A stretch of 26,459 bases of DNA from Polytrichum commune. Lineage: Eukaryota; Streptophyta; Polytrichopsida; Polytrichales; Polytrichaceae. The notes beneath the pieces were generated by a model, which saw only the letters and a list, made by a program, of their open reading frames with translations, was not told the DNA's origin and made no database searches. The translations under genes and the position numbers were made by a program. Shown in pieces: positions 1-10,185 of the stretch (positions within the stretch are counted from its first letter, which is position 1; each line of letters begins with the position of its first letter). The DNA is taken from the NCBI GenBank assembly GCA_950295325.1, contig CATNTY010000026.1, forward strand, positions 1 through 26,459, written 5' to 3'.

Positions 1-98
1 TTTAACAGGTGTCATACAACGACAACTAAAAACTCTAAAAACCTCAGTTCCTAAACAACCCGTGTCTTGTCCCCAGCATGCCTCAAATCGATACTTAC

Positions 99-407
99 CA
101 TAGGTGGCTGAACATCGGGAATAACTTCTGTCGAGAGAACCTTTCCACGATGATGGCCACCTCGTGCGGTAGCATGGACCTCACTGAGCTCCACCATCCA
201 GACACTGGTCTCATTGGTCGTCTTGTTGTACACAACCAGCCTTGCCTGCCTTGGGGGCAGTTGCAAAGGATAAATCGCCCCTCCTTTAGCTTTCGGGCGG
301 AACAGAGTAGGCTGATATGGAGGGAAGAAGTACGCATCTGCAAGCGCCACAACGTTTTTGTCTGGTTCATTCAGCACAACCTCGACAAAGCGCATTCCAT
401 CTCGCAC
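99..407 (-). CDS. Copper amine oxidase, exon 3 (N-terminal domain)
   Basis: This 309-bp exon (103 codons, phase 0 at both ends) encodes [56 protein letters not shown] and [20 protein letters not shown]. These are hallmark blocks of the N2/N3 domains of plant copper amine oxidases, which oxidise primary amines and polyamines to aldehyde, NH3 and H2O2. The acceptor AG is at 408-409 and the donor is the consensus GTAAGT (93-98). The TPQ-forming Tyr, the copper-binding His residues and any C-terminal peroxisome signal are encoded further left, outside the window. There is no frameshift or stop, and the exon looks intact. An alternative reading of the track as one unspliced protein is rejected, because similarity stops exactly at the splice sites. 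Confidence 0.95.
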
Positions 408-815
408 CTGCACTGCAGATCCCAATTAATTATGTTGGATAGACACCAATGAACCTCAATTTCAAAAACCCCGATGGACGAACTTACAGTAGACAATCCT
501 TTTCTATTCAACAGACAAGACCATATCAATTCCTCCAGAAAATATAATCCCATCCCAGGCCGCGGATCCACAATGAATATCAATCCAAGGCCGTCAAAAC
601 GATCAAATCAAGCGAAGAGTTCGCAGTTCCCAAGCTCGTCACAAATCACATTACATCCCGTTGCAAATCGACAGCATGCGCAACACATAGCACGTAAATC
701 AACTGCTTTCCTGCAGCGGCATGGCAATGTGAAGTGCGTGAGAGACAATATGAACCCCCAAGATTCAATTCATGTTGAGAAATTTGCAATAAGACAAAGA
801 TGAAGGCGAGCATAC

Positions 816-928
816 TTTTGGAGTGGCACCGGCTGCCCTGACGGTGGCTATGGCAACGGCAATCTCCGTGGGGCTCAGTGGGTCCAGCGGATGTGCTGAT
901 TGCGAACGCAATATCGGAATTCCAGGTC
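816..928 (-). CDS. Copper amine oxidase, exon 2
   Basis: This 113-bp exon encodes [18 protein letters not shown], then [19 protein letters not shown]. That is the HPLDPLS-EI-A-VR segment that opens the first conserved N-terminal domain of plant copper amine oxidases. The acceptor is TGTACAG at 929-930, and the donor is GTATGC directly after the Lys codon (815 downward). It takes one base from exon 1 (phase 1) and hands over in phase 0 to exon 3. Intron 1 (929-1517) is 589 bp and contains a tandem duplication. Intron 2 (408-815) is 408 bp. Frame, boundaries and protein similarity agree, so the exon is considered real. Confidence 0.9.
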
Positions 929-1086
929 CTGTACATACAACGGCAACGCATACACAACCGTAAGCGCCAATTTGGTTTCCCAATCTTTAGCTACAATGCC
1001 ACTGTCTCGCCGGTTGGCTTGAAATAACTCGACAAAGGCCCATGATGTACACCAAAATTAGAACCTGAGCAATTACTTTCTCGCCT

Positions 1087-1290
1087 GCCGCACTCAGATG
1101 GGGACATTAAAAAAGGCAATTGGGGGATCTGTTGTGAAATAGAATAAAAAATCGAGGTTACTCTCCATCGCAAAACCCATACGTTCCCCATCTGCCGCAC
1201 TCAGATGGGGACATAAAGAAGGCAATTGCGAGATCAGTTCGGAAATAGAATGAAAATTCGAGATTACGCTCCATCGCAAAACCCAGAGCC
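1087..1290. repeat. 107-bp tandem duplication in intron 1
   Basis: The unit starting GCCGCACTCAGATGGGGAC at 1087 recurs at 1194, a period of 107 bp. Both copies run through GGCAATT, GAAATAGAAT and a shared ending CTCCATCGCAAAACCCA, with scattered substitutions. The duplication lies wholly in intron 1 of the amine oxidase and creates the overlapping minus-strand reading frames seen there, which are not coding. Confidence 0.85.
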
Positions 1291-1517
1291 TCTCCCTCTC
1301 CCATGTCTTTTGCTTCCACGAGACCCTCGATGCAATACAATGATGAGGATTTCTCATCACCATAGCTGGACACAATGCCGAACTTCGGAATCTTCACCAA
1401 GTCCAGGGCAATTGGGACGTAACATGCGACCCACGAGAGATGGAGAAAGACTGGATTAAAAATTAAATAAAAACAAATAAACAAAAAAGAGATGCAATCC
1501 CCGCTGAGGACAACAAC

Positions 1518-1860
1518 CTTTAGCAGTGGTGGCGATGGCGGAGGCGGAATCCAGGGATACGAAAGGTGCAGGCTTGGCATTGAGGCGGTGAAGCTCCGGG
1601 TGATTATCAAGGTGGGCACGTTGTTGATGGTTATTGTCGCCTACCAAGTCTACCTCCCCGGATGCGGGTACAGGCTCCAGAGAGCCGCCTCCCGCCCCTG
1701 ATGCAGATGCGGATGCAGAGGAAACATTCCCTGCTCCTCCTGCTGTTGCTGCAACAGCAATGCCAGTGCCTTCTGCTGTGCCCGCTCCAGTTCTTGTATC
1801 CAAATGAGGAGAGGCGGGCGCGTGGCAGCAAAGCGTCTGCGCGCCCGCACGTGAGGCCAT
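1518..1860 (-). CDS. Copper amine oxidase, exon 1 (N-terminus)
   Basis: This is the first coding exon of a plant copper-containing primary amine oxidase. The ATG at 1860-1858 opens a frame beginning MASRAGAQTLCCHAPAS. It continues as a low-complexity Ala/Ser/Gly/Thr-rich stretch, the kind of poorly conserved leader seen in the plant peroxisome-type branch (for example the Arabidopsis At2g42490 type, which also has an early CC pair). The exon ends after ...IATTAK plus one base at 1518, where the next bases are GTTGTT. Joining that base to the exon at 928 restores a Gly codon and gives [20 protein letters not shown], which parallels the family's KGIxIPxxLRxQSxHPLDP segment. The donor is GT but weak beyond +2. 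The leader also carries an Asn/His/Leu-rich part (about residues 75-95) that I do not recognise. Start choice rests on the match in style and on frame continuity; no upstream in-frame ATG is needed. Confidence 0.8.
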
Positions 1861-2230
1861 TGACAGGGATTTGCAAGCGCCCCGCCTCCAACCTTCTCCT
1901 TCCCCAGTCCTGCTCTTCTTTCAGACATACAGCACCCCGTCCTTCCTCCCTCCCTGCCTCTTCTCTCTCTCCCTCCCTCCTCCTGTCTTCTCCCTCTCTC
2001 AACTCCACCTCCAATCCAAATTCCTGCTCTCTCTCTGTCTCTCTCCCTCCCTCCTCTGCGTCCCCCTCCCACCGTGATCTCTGCAATGCTCACAACCACA
2101 ATCCCTCGCCGCTTCCGTTCTCTCGCGCGCGCCTCTATCTCTCTCTGCCTCTTTTGTTCTCTCTAATTCTCTCTCTCCGTCTCCGTCCGTGCGCTCTTGT
2201 GCTGCGGAGGGCGTGAAGGGAGAAGCGTAA
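1861..2230 (-). promoter_or_regulatory. 5' leader / proximal promoter of amine oxidase, GA-rich
   Basis: Upstream of the ATG at 1860 the plus strand is a long CT-rich tract (about 1915-2180), so the transcribed strand is GA-rich with many GAGAGA runs. Purine or GAGA-type tracts are common in 5' leaders and proximal promoters of plant genes. No TATA box is evident close by; the nearest candidate is 1 kb further up at 2889-2896. The role as leader or promoter is inferred from position only. Confidence 0.5.
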
Positions 2231-3000
2231 GTTCTCCGGAGTTGGGACTCGCCTTCTGCTGCTGATGGGCGCCCTCTCGCTCCCTTTGTGCCTTTGGGCC
2301 ACACGCACCGAGGCCGAGGCGGGCGCTGGGTCGGGTCGGGTCGGGTCGTGACGGGGCGAGGGACGGGCTGCGCGACAGGCCAAGCCCCCCCCCCCCCTTG
2401 GGTCGGCGACGCGTCCAAGGCGATCGGGAGTCGGGAGACGCCCGCGGGACGGGTGGCTAACGGGCGGGCGCCGGGACGCATCCCGACTCGGGGCGCATGA
2501 CGAGCTCCAGGGAGGTCGGCCAATCGCATTGACGGGCTCTGACGGGTGGCGGGACACCTCCCTCGGCCCGCATGACGAGTCTTGGGATCAGCGGAGGACG
2601 CCAGTCGTAGTGGCAGGCATTGACGGGCGTTGGGACATCTCCCCTCGGGGCGTGTGACCAGCCCGCCCATGAACCGCCGCCAGTCCCGGATTTGCGACGG
2701 GCCATGACGGGCTGCCCGGGACAGGAGCGAATTTGGGTGGCTATCTCGCGGCCCGAGGCGGCTTGGCTTGTCTTTACTGCCGCCGCAGGCTTTTCCACCT
2801 GGGCCTGGGCTTGGGACTGGGGTTGCCCTGCCCATGGCACTTCTTGTCACCCTACTCTACGGACCTTCAGGTTTAGCTCACTCCCCACCTATATAGTTTA
2901 CTCAACTCCAACTCCAACTCCACTCACTACAGCTGATTTTGTGGAGGAGCTCCAGCCAATCGCTCTCCTCTTTCAGATTGCCTTCAGTGACCGGGAATGA
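2231..3000. repeat. GC-rich upstream block with degenerate 75-80 bp repeats
   Basis: This stretch is GC- and CpG-rich, unlike the AT-rich DNA to its right. It holds four GGGTC units (2328-2347), a run of 13 C (2385-2397), and a degenerate minisatellite in which GGGAC-A-C-TC...GGGC-GCATGACGAG recurs at about 2475, 2550 and 2630 (anchor GCATGACGAG at 2495 and 2570, and GCGTGTGACC at 2650). CTATATAG at 2889-2896 is a palindromic TATA-like site that could serve either strand. Reading frames here on both strands are long only because of high GC and resemble no family. It may be a distal promoter or CpG island of the amine oxidase. Confidence 0.55.
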
Positions 3001-3909
3001 ATGAATGGCCACCGCAAAACTATCCCGCTTTCCCTTCACGGCATTGTGGCCATGAGGAGTCACAAGAGCCCAGGCTTAACTTCCTTCATAATCCTTACCC
3101 CCTCACAAGCCAGAGCGAAACCTTCAAATCAATTCAATTCAATTCAATTCATCATCTTATTGTGGAAAATCGACACTTCTTATGGTCAATTTAGCCGTAC
3201 AGATGGCATGTTTGTAAAGTTGGGATTGTTCAGACAAAGTTTCAACCGTCCACATATCCATAATCAAAATATTTTAATGTAGATGTGCATATTGGTATGG
3301 TCGTGCAACGGTGACTGCTCGGACAAAAACGTCCACCTTGCCCATTAGGGATTGATGTTTCAAGCAAAATTTGCACAAGGATGTGTATAGTTAGAATGCA
3401 CATGTGTGAGATTTGTGTCTCTCACAAACAAAACAAAACAAAACCAAAAAAAAAAAAAAAAGGTCTTGCATCCACCAGTGTTATCTTGACATCAAAGTCT
3501 ACAAATGCATGAAATTTTGTGAGTTACATGCATGTTGACTTGATTTGCATGGTGATCTCATGTTTACTTCAACACCAACAAAAATACCAGGGGTTATAAT
3601 TCATTAGACACGCATCAAACTTTACATATGTTGGGTCCAAAGAGCATTGCCTTAGCCTCAAGTATGTAAAATGAAGATGAAAACATCCACAATCCAACAA
3701 TTTCATCCTCTTCAAAAATAAAACTCTACTCAAATTGATGATTTTATCCATTTTCTAGAATATGGAATTTGGGACACAACATTTGGTTGAAAGAGACAAA
3801 TTGTCATTAAGAAATATGCTAGGTTCATATGGTTGAGTATTCACATGCAGTAAAAATGTTACTGGTATTGGGACCCACACTATTTGATCGTCAACTAACT
3901 TATACGAAC
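3001..3909. other. AT-rich intergenic DNA with simple repeats
   Basis: No gene is supported. It holds four AATTC units (3131-3150), an A-rich tract (about 3427-3462, CAAAA units then poly-A), and a segment at 3225-3343 related to 10186-10303. The poly-A tract could mark a retroposed end, but no matching element was identified. Confidence 0.6.
3225..3343 (+). repeat. Dispersed repeat, copy A
   Basis: This roughly 119-bp segment aligns end to end with 10186-10303 in the same orientation. Shared landmarks in order are ATTGTTCAGACAAAGTTT versus ATTGTTCACACAAAATTT, then CAACCGTCC, then GCAACGGTGACTG versus CCAACAATGACTA, and finally GGACAAAAACGTCC versus GGACAAAAACATCC. Equal length and order argue for an old dispersed element. 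No terminal inverted repeats or duplications were recognised, so its class is unknown. Confidence 0.6.
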
Positions 3910-4272
3910 GGGCCAGTTCACAGGGGGTCCCCAAGTCCTACTTCCTAGTTCACATGAGGTCAATCTGTACAATCTCAGCAATCGAGAGGATGGAAGTTGG
4001 GAATTGTCACTTCACACAAGGCCCCAAGCACAACATGGATGTCTACATGGCAACATTATTTGGAGGTGAGGCTCGCGACTTGTGTCGAGGGTAGGGTTGA
4101 GCAAAAAGCTAGACCCAACTAGCAACAAAAGTCCCAATAATCGTGTGCATGAATCATTCAAAATCTCATATAAATCATACTCGGTAATGGGCTCTTGAGG
4201 CTCAAAAGTTGGGACTTGTTGACATGAGTGGGCCTTGACACTCGGGACTTGGGATCCCATGTGAACTGGGTA
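3910..4272 (-). mobile_element. Harbinger/Tourist-like MITE, copy 1 (about 362 bp)
   Basis: The left end GGGCCAGTTCAC, followed by GGTCCCCAAGTCC, is mirrored at the right end by GGACTTGGGATCCC and GTGAACTGG, giving imperfect terminal inverted repeats of about 28 bp. The inside matches the reverse complement of 10685-11046, including the central dyad around GCTAGACCCAACT, so the two are the same family in opposite orientation. The outermost right bases have drifted and no clean target duplication remains. It has no coding capacity and would have been mobilised in trans by a PIF/Harbinger transposase. Confidence 0.85.
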
Positions 4273-4638
4273 TTTTTGTTGGTGTTCAAAAATCCATCAA
4301 GTTACATCTAGCGAGGTTACTATGAATAAGATGAATATTATTATTGATAGCAACAAACTTCAAAAAGATATACACTTTGCCTATCAAGAGAGACTACTTG
4401 TACTACTGCCCAAGACCAACGACTAGCCGACTGGGACGAACCAACCCCCGTACATTGATTCCTTGGAGACAAGGGTTTAGACATCCAACAAGCAACGAGT
4501 GTATGGGTTGGTTTGTTCAAATCGTGACTAGCCCTAGTGCGGGCATGGTATTATAATAACTTTTACATGGGAACATGGGAATCGTTGAGAGGCTTGGCAA
4601 CAAAGGGAAGTTAAGAGTTAGGTGAAGTGGAGTCCTTG

Positions 4639-4654
4639 GGCGGGGGGGGGGGGG
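4639..4654. repeat. Poly-G tract
   Basis: A run of 13 G (4642-4654) follows GGGC. It could slip during sequencing or replication and has quadruplex potential. Similar runs occur at 15554-15564 (G) and 2385-2397 (C). Confidence 0.9.
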
Positions 4655-4793
4655 CATTGACAGACTTGTCTCCTTGTCAAGAATGTCGGAGAAATCAAAT
4701 CATACCATGGGCCTGTTGTAATAACTTGTGCAGTAGTCGAGTCCTCCAACAGTTTGCACTTTTCACTGTCATCGGCTCCCCCATCCACGTGTC

Positions 4794-4927
4794 ACCTTAC
4801 TTCTAACTGATCTCTTTTGTTTGCGTCCATGCCAGGTGTCAGAATGCGGTTGGGTATAAAGACTTCGTAAAAAGCCGGGCACAACTTGGCTCCGCTTTTT
4901 ATCATCTGCAGTGGTCTTTTAGGTGAG
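4794..4927 (+). promoter_or_regulatory. Promoter-like module with G-box, TATA and splice donor
   Basis: In order on the plus strand there is an ABRE/G-box core CCACGTGTCACC (about 4794), a TATA-like GGGTATAAAGAC (about 4854-4865), then about 55 bp later CTTTTAG followed by GTGAGT (from 4922), a consensus plant 5' splice site. The spacing fits a short first exon starting near 4890. No recognisable protein follows; the best downstream frame (to 5229) is basic, lacks an early ATG and matches nothing I know. It may be a relic LTR or gene promoter, or coincidence. Confidence 0.3.
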
Positions 4928-5967
4928 TTCGCCCCCAAGATTAGAGGAACTATTCATTGCTCAAAGTGAGTGGACTTTATGGAGTAGTCGTTCATCCACA
5001 TGAAACGACTCGTGTAAAGCACATTCTACTCATTACATGTAAATGGGGACTCCGTGCCAAGTCTCGGGTCATGAAATCCATAAGGATGAGAAAGTATGCC
5101 AAATTTAAAGATCGGGGAGTAGTGGGGCCTAAGAGGGTAATTGTTCACAAGGATTGCAATTTACGAATTCATCAACAATCGTGTAGGGAGATCATAAGAT
5201 TCATTAGACGTCAAGATTGTAAAGTATAAATTTTGGTATAGGTACCCGACAATGTGATGAAGAAAGCTATAAGTAACATAAGGTGCTTCAAGCAAGATTT
5301 GAGTAATGATATTATAACTATTTAAACAACATCATCTAAATTGAATGGAATGTTCATATGGTATGCTTTTACATTATAGCTTCCCCTTCATAAAATCACC
5401 CCTTTGCATGCAAATCGTTAGTGAAACCCTTTAGGTAGTGAACTCCTTGGGAGTGGGGTCTAAGAAGTATGTGATGCTATCTTGGATAGGTATGTAAGTT
5501 GAATTTGTTGTTGAGTTGCAACTATTAATCTCTTCCATTGCAATACCTTGATCTCTTTGTATTAAAAAAGCAAAAGCAAAATTGAGTGTTCAAGTATAGC
5601 AAGTTTTGATTTGAATACACGTAGCAACACGTTTAGGCCATGATTGAATAAGTAGGAGTTGGTTAAAAGGAAATTAAACCAGTAACATTGAAACAACCCA
5701 TCATAACATAAGCCTTAACCTCGACAGTTATGGAATCTCCACACTTTCAAATATCTTTTGATTTAAGGGTCTCGTGTTTTAATTCATGTTTGCACAAAGT
5801 TCACACCATGAATGTGGTTTCAAGCAACCATTGCATGGCCTATTGGTCCGATTAGGATAATGTAAATGTTAAATTAATTGATTCTAGACGAGCTCGCTTT
5901 AGGGACCACTAGCATCCAACATTTATATTTATATAAATTTAGGTAAATTAGGTATATATAGGTATAC

Positions 5968-5976
<9 letters not shown>

Positions 5977-6001
<25 letters not shown>

Positions 6002-6194
6002 AGAGATGTATATGTACATATATTTATTTTCCTTGAATATAACACCATTTTATATATACATAGACACATCTATATATAAGGATATGTAAGGATATATTTT
6101 TCTTATCTTGAAGTATAGTAACCTTTTATTTATTTATTTATTTAGACACATACATATATATAGATGTATTTTTCTTATCATTAGGTATAGCATC

Positions 6195-6253
<59 letters not shown>

Positions 6254-6320
6254 TTTTTCTTATCCTTAGTATAGCATCCTTTTATATAGAGAGACACACA
6301 TACATATACATAAGGATGTA
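5977..6320. repeat. Degenerate ~70-bp tandem array carrying microsatellites
   Basis: A (TG)12 tract at 5977-6000 leads into about four degenerate units starting near 6027, 6096, 6167 and 6253. The shared unit reads TTTTTCTTATC-TTAGTATAG, then CATCCTTTTAT, then AGACACATACATATATA and (A)GGATGTA. The third unit is expanded by (CA)12 at 6195-6218 and (TA)16 at 6219-6250. The array explains the short Ile/Tyr-rich frame on the minus strand, which is not a gene. Confidence 0.8.
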
Positions 6321-6422
6321 TATAGATATACATGTATAGATAGACATGTAGATAGATATAAATGGTGTGTATGTCAAACATCTTCATCTAATGCATTAAG
6401 ATCCAAATTGGGCTCGTAGAAC

Positions 6423-6425
<3 letters not shown>

Positions 6426-6463
<38 letters not shown>
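6426..6463. repeat. (GA)19 microsatellite
   Basis: This is an uninterrupted dinucleotide run of GA. A shorter GA run occurs at about 8466-8481. Confidence 0.97.
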
Positions 6464-6467
<4 letters not shown>

Positions 6468-7577
6468 TTTTGAGGCAAATGCAACCCAGTTACCAAAGCT
6501 TGATCTTTCTATTTTCAAGGTCTTGCCCTTTCAATTGATTTATTAATTTAGTTTTTCTTTTATTTTGCAAGACTTTGGAAATTAGGGTAGATTTTTTATC
6601 CCAACATTAATAAACCCTCAAGCAAGTGCAACTCACTTGCTATTTGTGCCAAGTATGAAATCGTATGTATGTACATGATGTGATTTTATCATAATGGACC
6701 AAAATCGAACAATTTGTGATGTAATATTATGTGAAGTAGAGGCATCCATTCCCAATCAAGACCCCATTGGCAATATATAGGGTGTCATAGTTTTGATTAT
6801 TGGGTTGGGATTGATTTTGGTTTTTTTTTCCATGGGTGGCTAAAATAAGGTTTCATGTTTCACGGTTTCTAAGGGTTAGTTTCAACGTGGTGGCATCTAC
6901 ATTTCCACTAGAATGTGGTGGGCGAGTGGCCTACATGAAAACTAACCTAAATCTTCAACTTTAGTTTTGGTAGACTCTAGACATGGACAATGTGATTGGG
7001 ACGACTTTTGGCTTCAAAAAATAAGAGTGATTTCATTTTAAGTAACAATATTACCAATTCTTTTGCAATCCTCTTGATTTCTATCTTCCTACATGTAAAA
7101 TATTTACACAACCTTAGAGTTCTCCAAATTTAACACAAAATCTCTTAAGTGATTGGTTATGGCCGCCTCTACTCTATTTACATGTTGATGATGAAAGCTA
7201 AGTAACCTACTTGCTGTCAATTATTATGTAACCGTAGTTAGGGATTCAGTCAAACGAGTATTAAGAAACAAAATATGGGTGAGGTGTGAATGTATCATGC
7301 CTCAATGGACTGCTCATAACCTCCATACCTTAAATTGTTAAGTGTAACATTGTCACCACTAAAATATAGTAATTTTTTTCAAGGGTAACCTTTTCAAGTG
7401 TGTCGAAAATAACAATGCCCATTACAACAAACATGTGAACATCCAAATATGTTTTTCTTTGCCATGTTGAGTCTCTCCATATTTCAAAGAACCTCTTTGT
7501 TCAGTCTAAGTGTTCACACACTTAGCACTAGTATGTTGATCCGGTGAAATACTCCAAGCCTCACTTGCTCATAATAA
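6464..7577. other. AT-rich intergenic DNA
   Basis: No gene, inverted repeat or long simple repeat is supported here. Confidence 0.6.
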
Positions 7578-8179
7578 GGGCCACTTCACACACAAGGCTG
7601 AAGGCCCTTGACCATGGCAATGTAAGAGCTCTCATTGGTCGAAAAGGCGGAGACCGTCCAAGTTCACTTCGCACTGGGAGGTGAAGGCCTAAAGGTCCAA
7701 AGAAAAGTTCATGAATGAAAAGTCTACATGGAGTCCTACATGGCTGGTTGTGGATAAGGGTGCATGGTCTACCGGAATTTGCGTCAGACCCACCTCCAAG
7801 AGGTGGACTTGACGCAAATTCCAGGAGACCATGCCTTTTTTAATATTTTTTCCAGTTGGACAAATTTCATGACATACTGCATGGCATATTCCATAACATA
7901 TTCCAAGACAAATTCTAGGACAGACAACCACCACCAAGTAATTATCTTAAATTGATAAACTTGGAGATATATTATATTAAACCAAACCCTCCCCTCTTTT
8001 TCTGCCAACAAAATATGCAATGGTCGTGCAACATGGTTCATTCTCACTTCACACTATGCTTGAGGGCCCAAGACTACATAAAATGGCTTTCCCAACACCC
8101 ATGATACGGCCTTTGGATGAGAGTCAAGGGTCCTCACCATTACAAGGTCACGGCTCTTGGCTCATGTGTGAAGTGGCCC
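7578..8179. mobile_element. Harbinger-type non-autonomous element (602 bp, TAA duplication)
   Basis: The left end GGGCCACTTCACACA and the right end TGTGTGAAGTGGCCC form a perfect 15-bp terminal inverted repeat. TAA duplications lie at 7575-7577 and 8180-8182. The first bases (GGGCC-xx-TTCACA) match those of the MITEs at 3910 and 10685, so all three probably used related transposases, but the inside differs. A strong internal hairpin lies at 7762-7834. No transposase is encoded; the short frames on both strands across the hairpin are mirror images of each other. Confidence 0.92.
7762..7834. repeat. Internal hairpin of the 602-bp element
   Basis: Two 34-nt arms (7762-7795 and 7801-7834) pair with five mismatches around a 5-nt loop. 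Arm landmarks are GCATGGTCT and GGAATTTGCGTCA. A transcript would fold into a pre-miRNA-like stem. Confidence 0.9.
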
Positions 8180-8182
8180 TAA

Positions 8183-10185
8183 GAGTGAGAGAGTTATTAG
8201 TTTTAGGGATTGAGATTTATATTGGAATACCTAAGCAAGGTAATTTAACTTGTCATTAAAATGAGGTTAGTCATCCACTCACCATGGTCAATTATGCTTG
8301 TTCTTAAGTATATCAAGGATTGGTTATGACATGGCAACTTATGTTTGATCTATCATCATGAGTAGAGATGTGCCATTGGTCATCACCGATTTCCTCAAAC
8401 AATTGTAGATGCTAGGTAAAGCATAGATAGAGTTGTATTTCTTTGAGCAACTAGGCACATGGAGAAAGAGAGAGAGAGAGTTGGGCATTTCTTGAGTAAT
8501 TCTATGATGACTTTCAAGCTTAGTCACTTCTTAGCACATTTTCTTATTCACAAGCCATTATATTCTCCTACATATTTGTGTATCCTTCAATACCCAAGAG
8601 GGTGGGGACCATCCTGCAAGGAATTTTGTTGTCTAATTATCTTTCCTAACTCGGTGCTTTTTAATATAAGTTTGTCTCCTCATAGTAGAAAGTTACAACC
8701 TCAATCGTCAACCTATTAGGATTCCACCCTCTTTATGCTTAGGTAAAGTGTTGTGCTAAATATCCAAAGTTTACATGTTCAAGTTCAAAATTATGTGCAA
8801 GACAAAATCAATAGAGCTTTGAGTGGAGGCCTAAAATCCATGTGCTTTGTATTTTAAATTGTCTTGTAGAATACCTAAGCAACATACAAAAAGCTTGGAA
8901 AAAGACAAGATACAAGACTTAAGAGTGTTGCCAAATTTGTGAAGGGTCTACCTCACATGTGCCCATGCCACTGAACAAATCCATAAAGAGTAGTAATGTT
9001 CACAAGATAAATATCAATAGAACCCAATTGTTATCTATGTGACACAATCATGTTCGACATTAACAATCATTTTGTATCACCAAATACACGTATTGCCGTC
9101 GAGCATTCTACATTATCTTTAGCCATTTAAACCACGTGAGACTGAACTTTGTAGCAAGTTACACGCTCCTTCCACCTTTACTAGTCCTCTCTACTTAACC
9201 TTATCTAATGGGTTAATAAGGATAAGCAAGAATTATTGCATAGACTATGAATGAAAGCTCTCATGGGTTTTCCTTTACTTGTGATAATATTAGGTAAGTT
9301 CCCTTAAACATAGATTCATAGATGTGGATCTATGGTGGACATTTGTCATGAAGATTTTACCAAACCTTTTTTGATAAGGTGATTTTTTCGTCACGTGGAT
9401 AGATTCATTTACACTAAAATAATAACAAGGTATAGAGAGAGATCATGTCCACCACTCTCTCATAATCTTATTTTTAATATAAATAACACTAACTTGCATA
9501 TACCCTCCAAAGGGGCCATTCATATGAGAAGTTAATTTCTCAAGCTAGCCAAGCTTTGGCAAATATTCTTCAAACTTGTATGATCTTATTTGTGGCATCA
9601 ACTCTTGTTTTGGCCCATGTCTTTATTCTCAAGAGAAAACTTTAAAGATGAATCTTCTTGCCAAATGCAAACAACAACTATGGAGCATTTCATGTAAAAG
9701 AGGTGTAGACCATCAACACATAAGTTGTGCAATGTTCAACAATTGAAACCCTGGAATGTTTGCAAAGTAGGAAAAATACCCACCTCGCTCACATCCATAA
9801 GAACCAACACCAAGCCTGTGGGGTTGGTACTTGTAAGTGAATCAACAACAAACATACAGGGGACAAATTTTGACTATACCCCATGTGTAGATGTTGTGAA
9901 ACATAATTCCTTCACCTTTGATGTAAGCCACAAACTTGAATGTTAACCCACATCGCATTTACAAAACATATTTACATGACAATTGGCTCTAGAATCCGTC
10001 AGTGCTTCACAAGTACATGAAGCAAAGCGATCACGTTTGGGTACCTCCTACAAGCCCTTGAAAGTCAAAGCAAAATCGCCCAAAATTGTCTAAAACACTT
10101 TAATCAAGTTCAGAAACTCACTTAAGATAGTCGACACCTCTTATGTTAGATCTGACCGCATTGGTGGAAGCGTCGTGTAGTTAAA
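8183..10185. other. AT-rich intergenic DNA
   Basis: No gene is supported. A short GA run lies at about 8466-8481. The frame ending at 8719 has no recognisable domain. Confidence 0.55.

Larger units (their letters stand above)
4273..5940. other. Intergenic DNA, no supported gene
   Basis: Apart from the poly-G run and the promoter-like module listed separately, I see no gene. The frame at 4957-5229 opens with TTG, encodes a Lys/Arg-rich 90-residue peptide, and matches no family I can name. Confidence 0.55.

Noticed and set aside
78-452. 124-codon plus-strand frame opposite exon 3
   Set aside because: It is the antisense shadow of the conserved amine oxidase exon.
1158-1619. 153-codon minus-strand frame spanning intron 1
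   Set aside because: It lies inside intron 1 and part of exon 1 in the wrong frame and includes the 107-bp duplication. The splice model explains the conserved protein without it.
1999-2850. 283-codon minus-strand frame in the GC-rich block
   Set aside because: It is rich in Arg/Pro/Gly/Ala as expected from GC-rich repeats, overlaps the GA tract and minisatellite, and shows no domain.
4957-5229. 90-residue basic protein
   Set aside because: It begins with TTG, its first ATG comes late, and no family is recognisable. It was kept only as a note in the intergenic entry.
6181-6387. Tyr/Ile/Val-rich small protein on the minus strand
   Set aside because: It is a direct translation of CA/TA/TG microsatellites.
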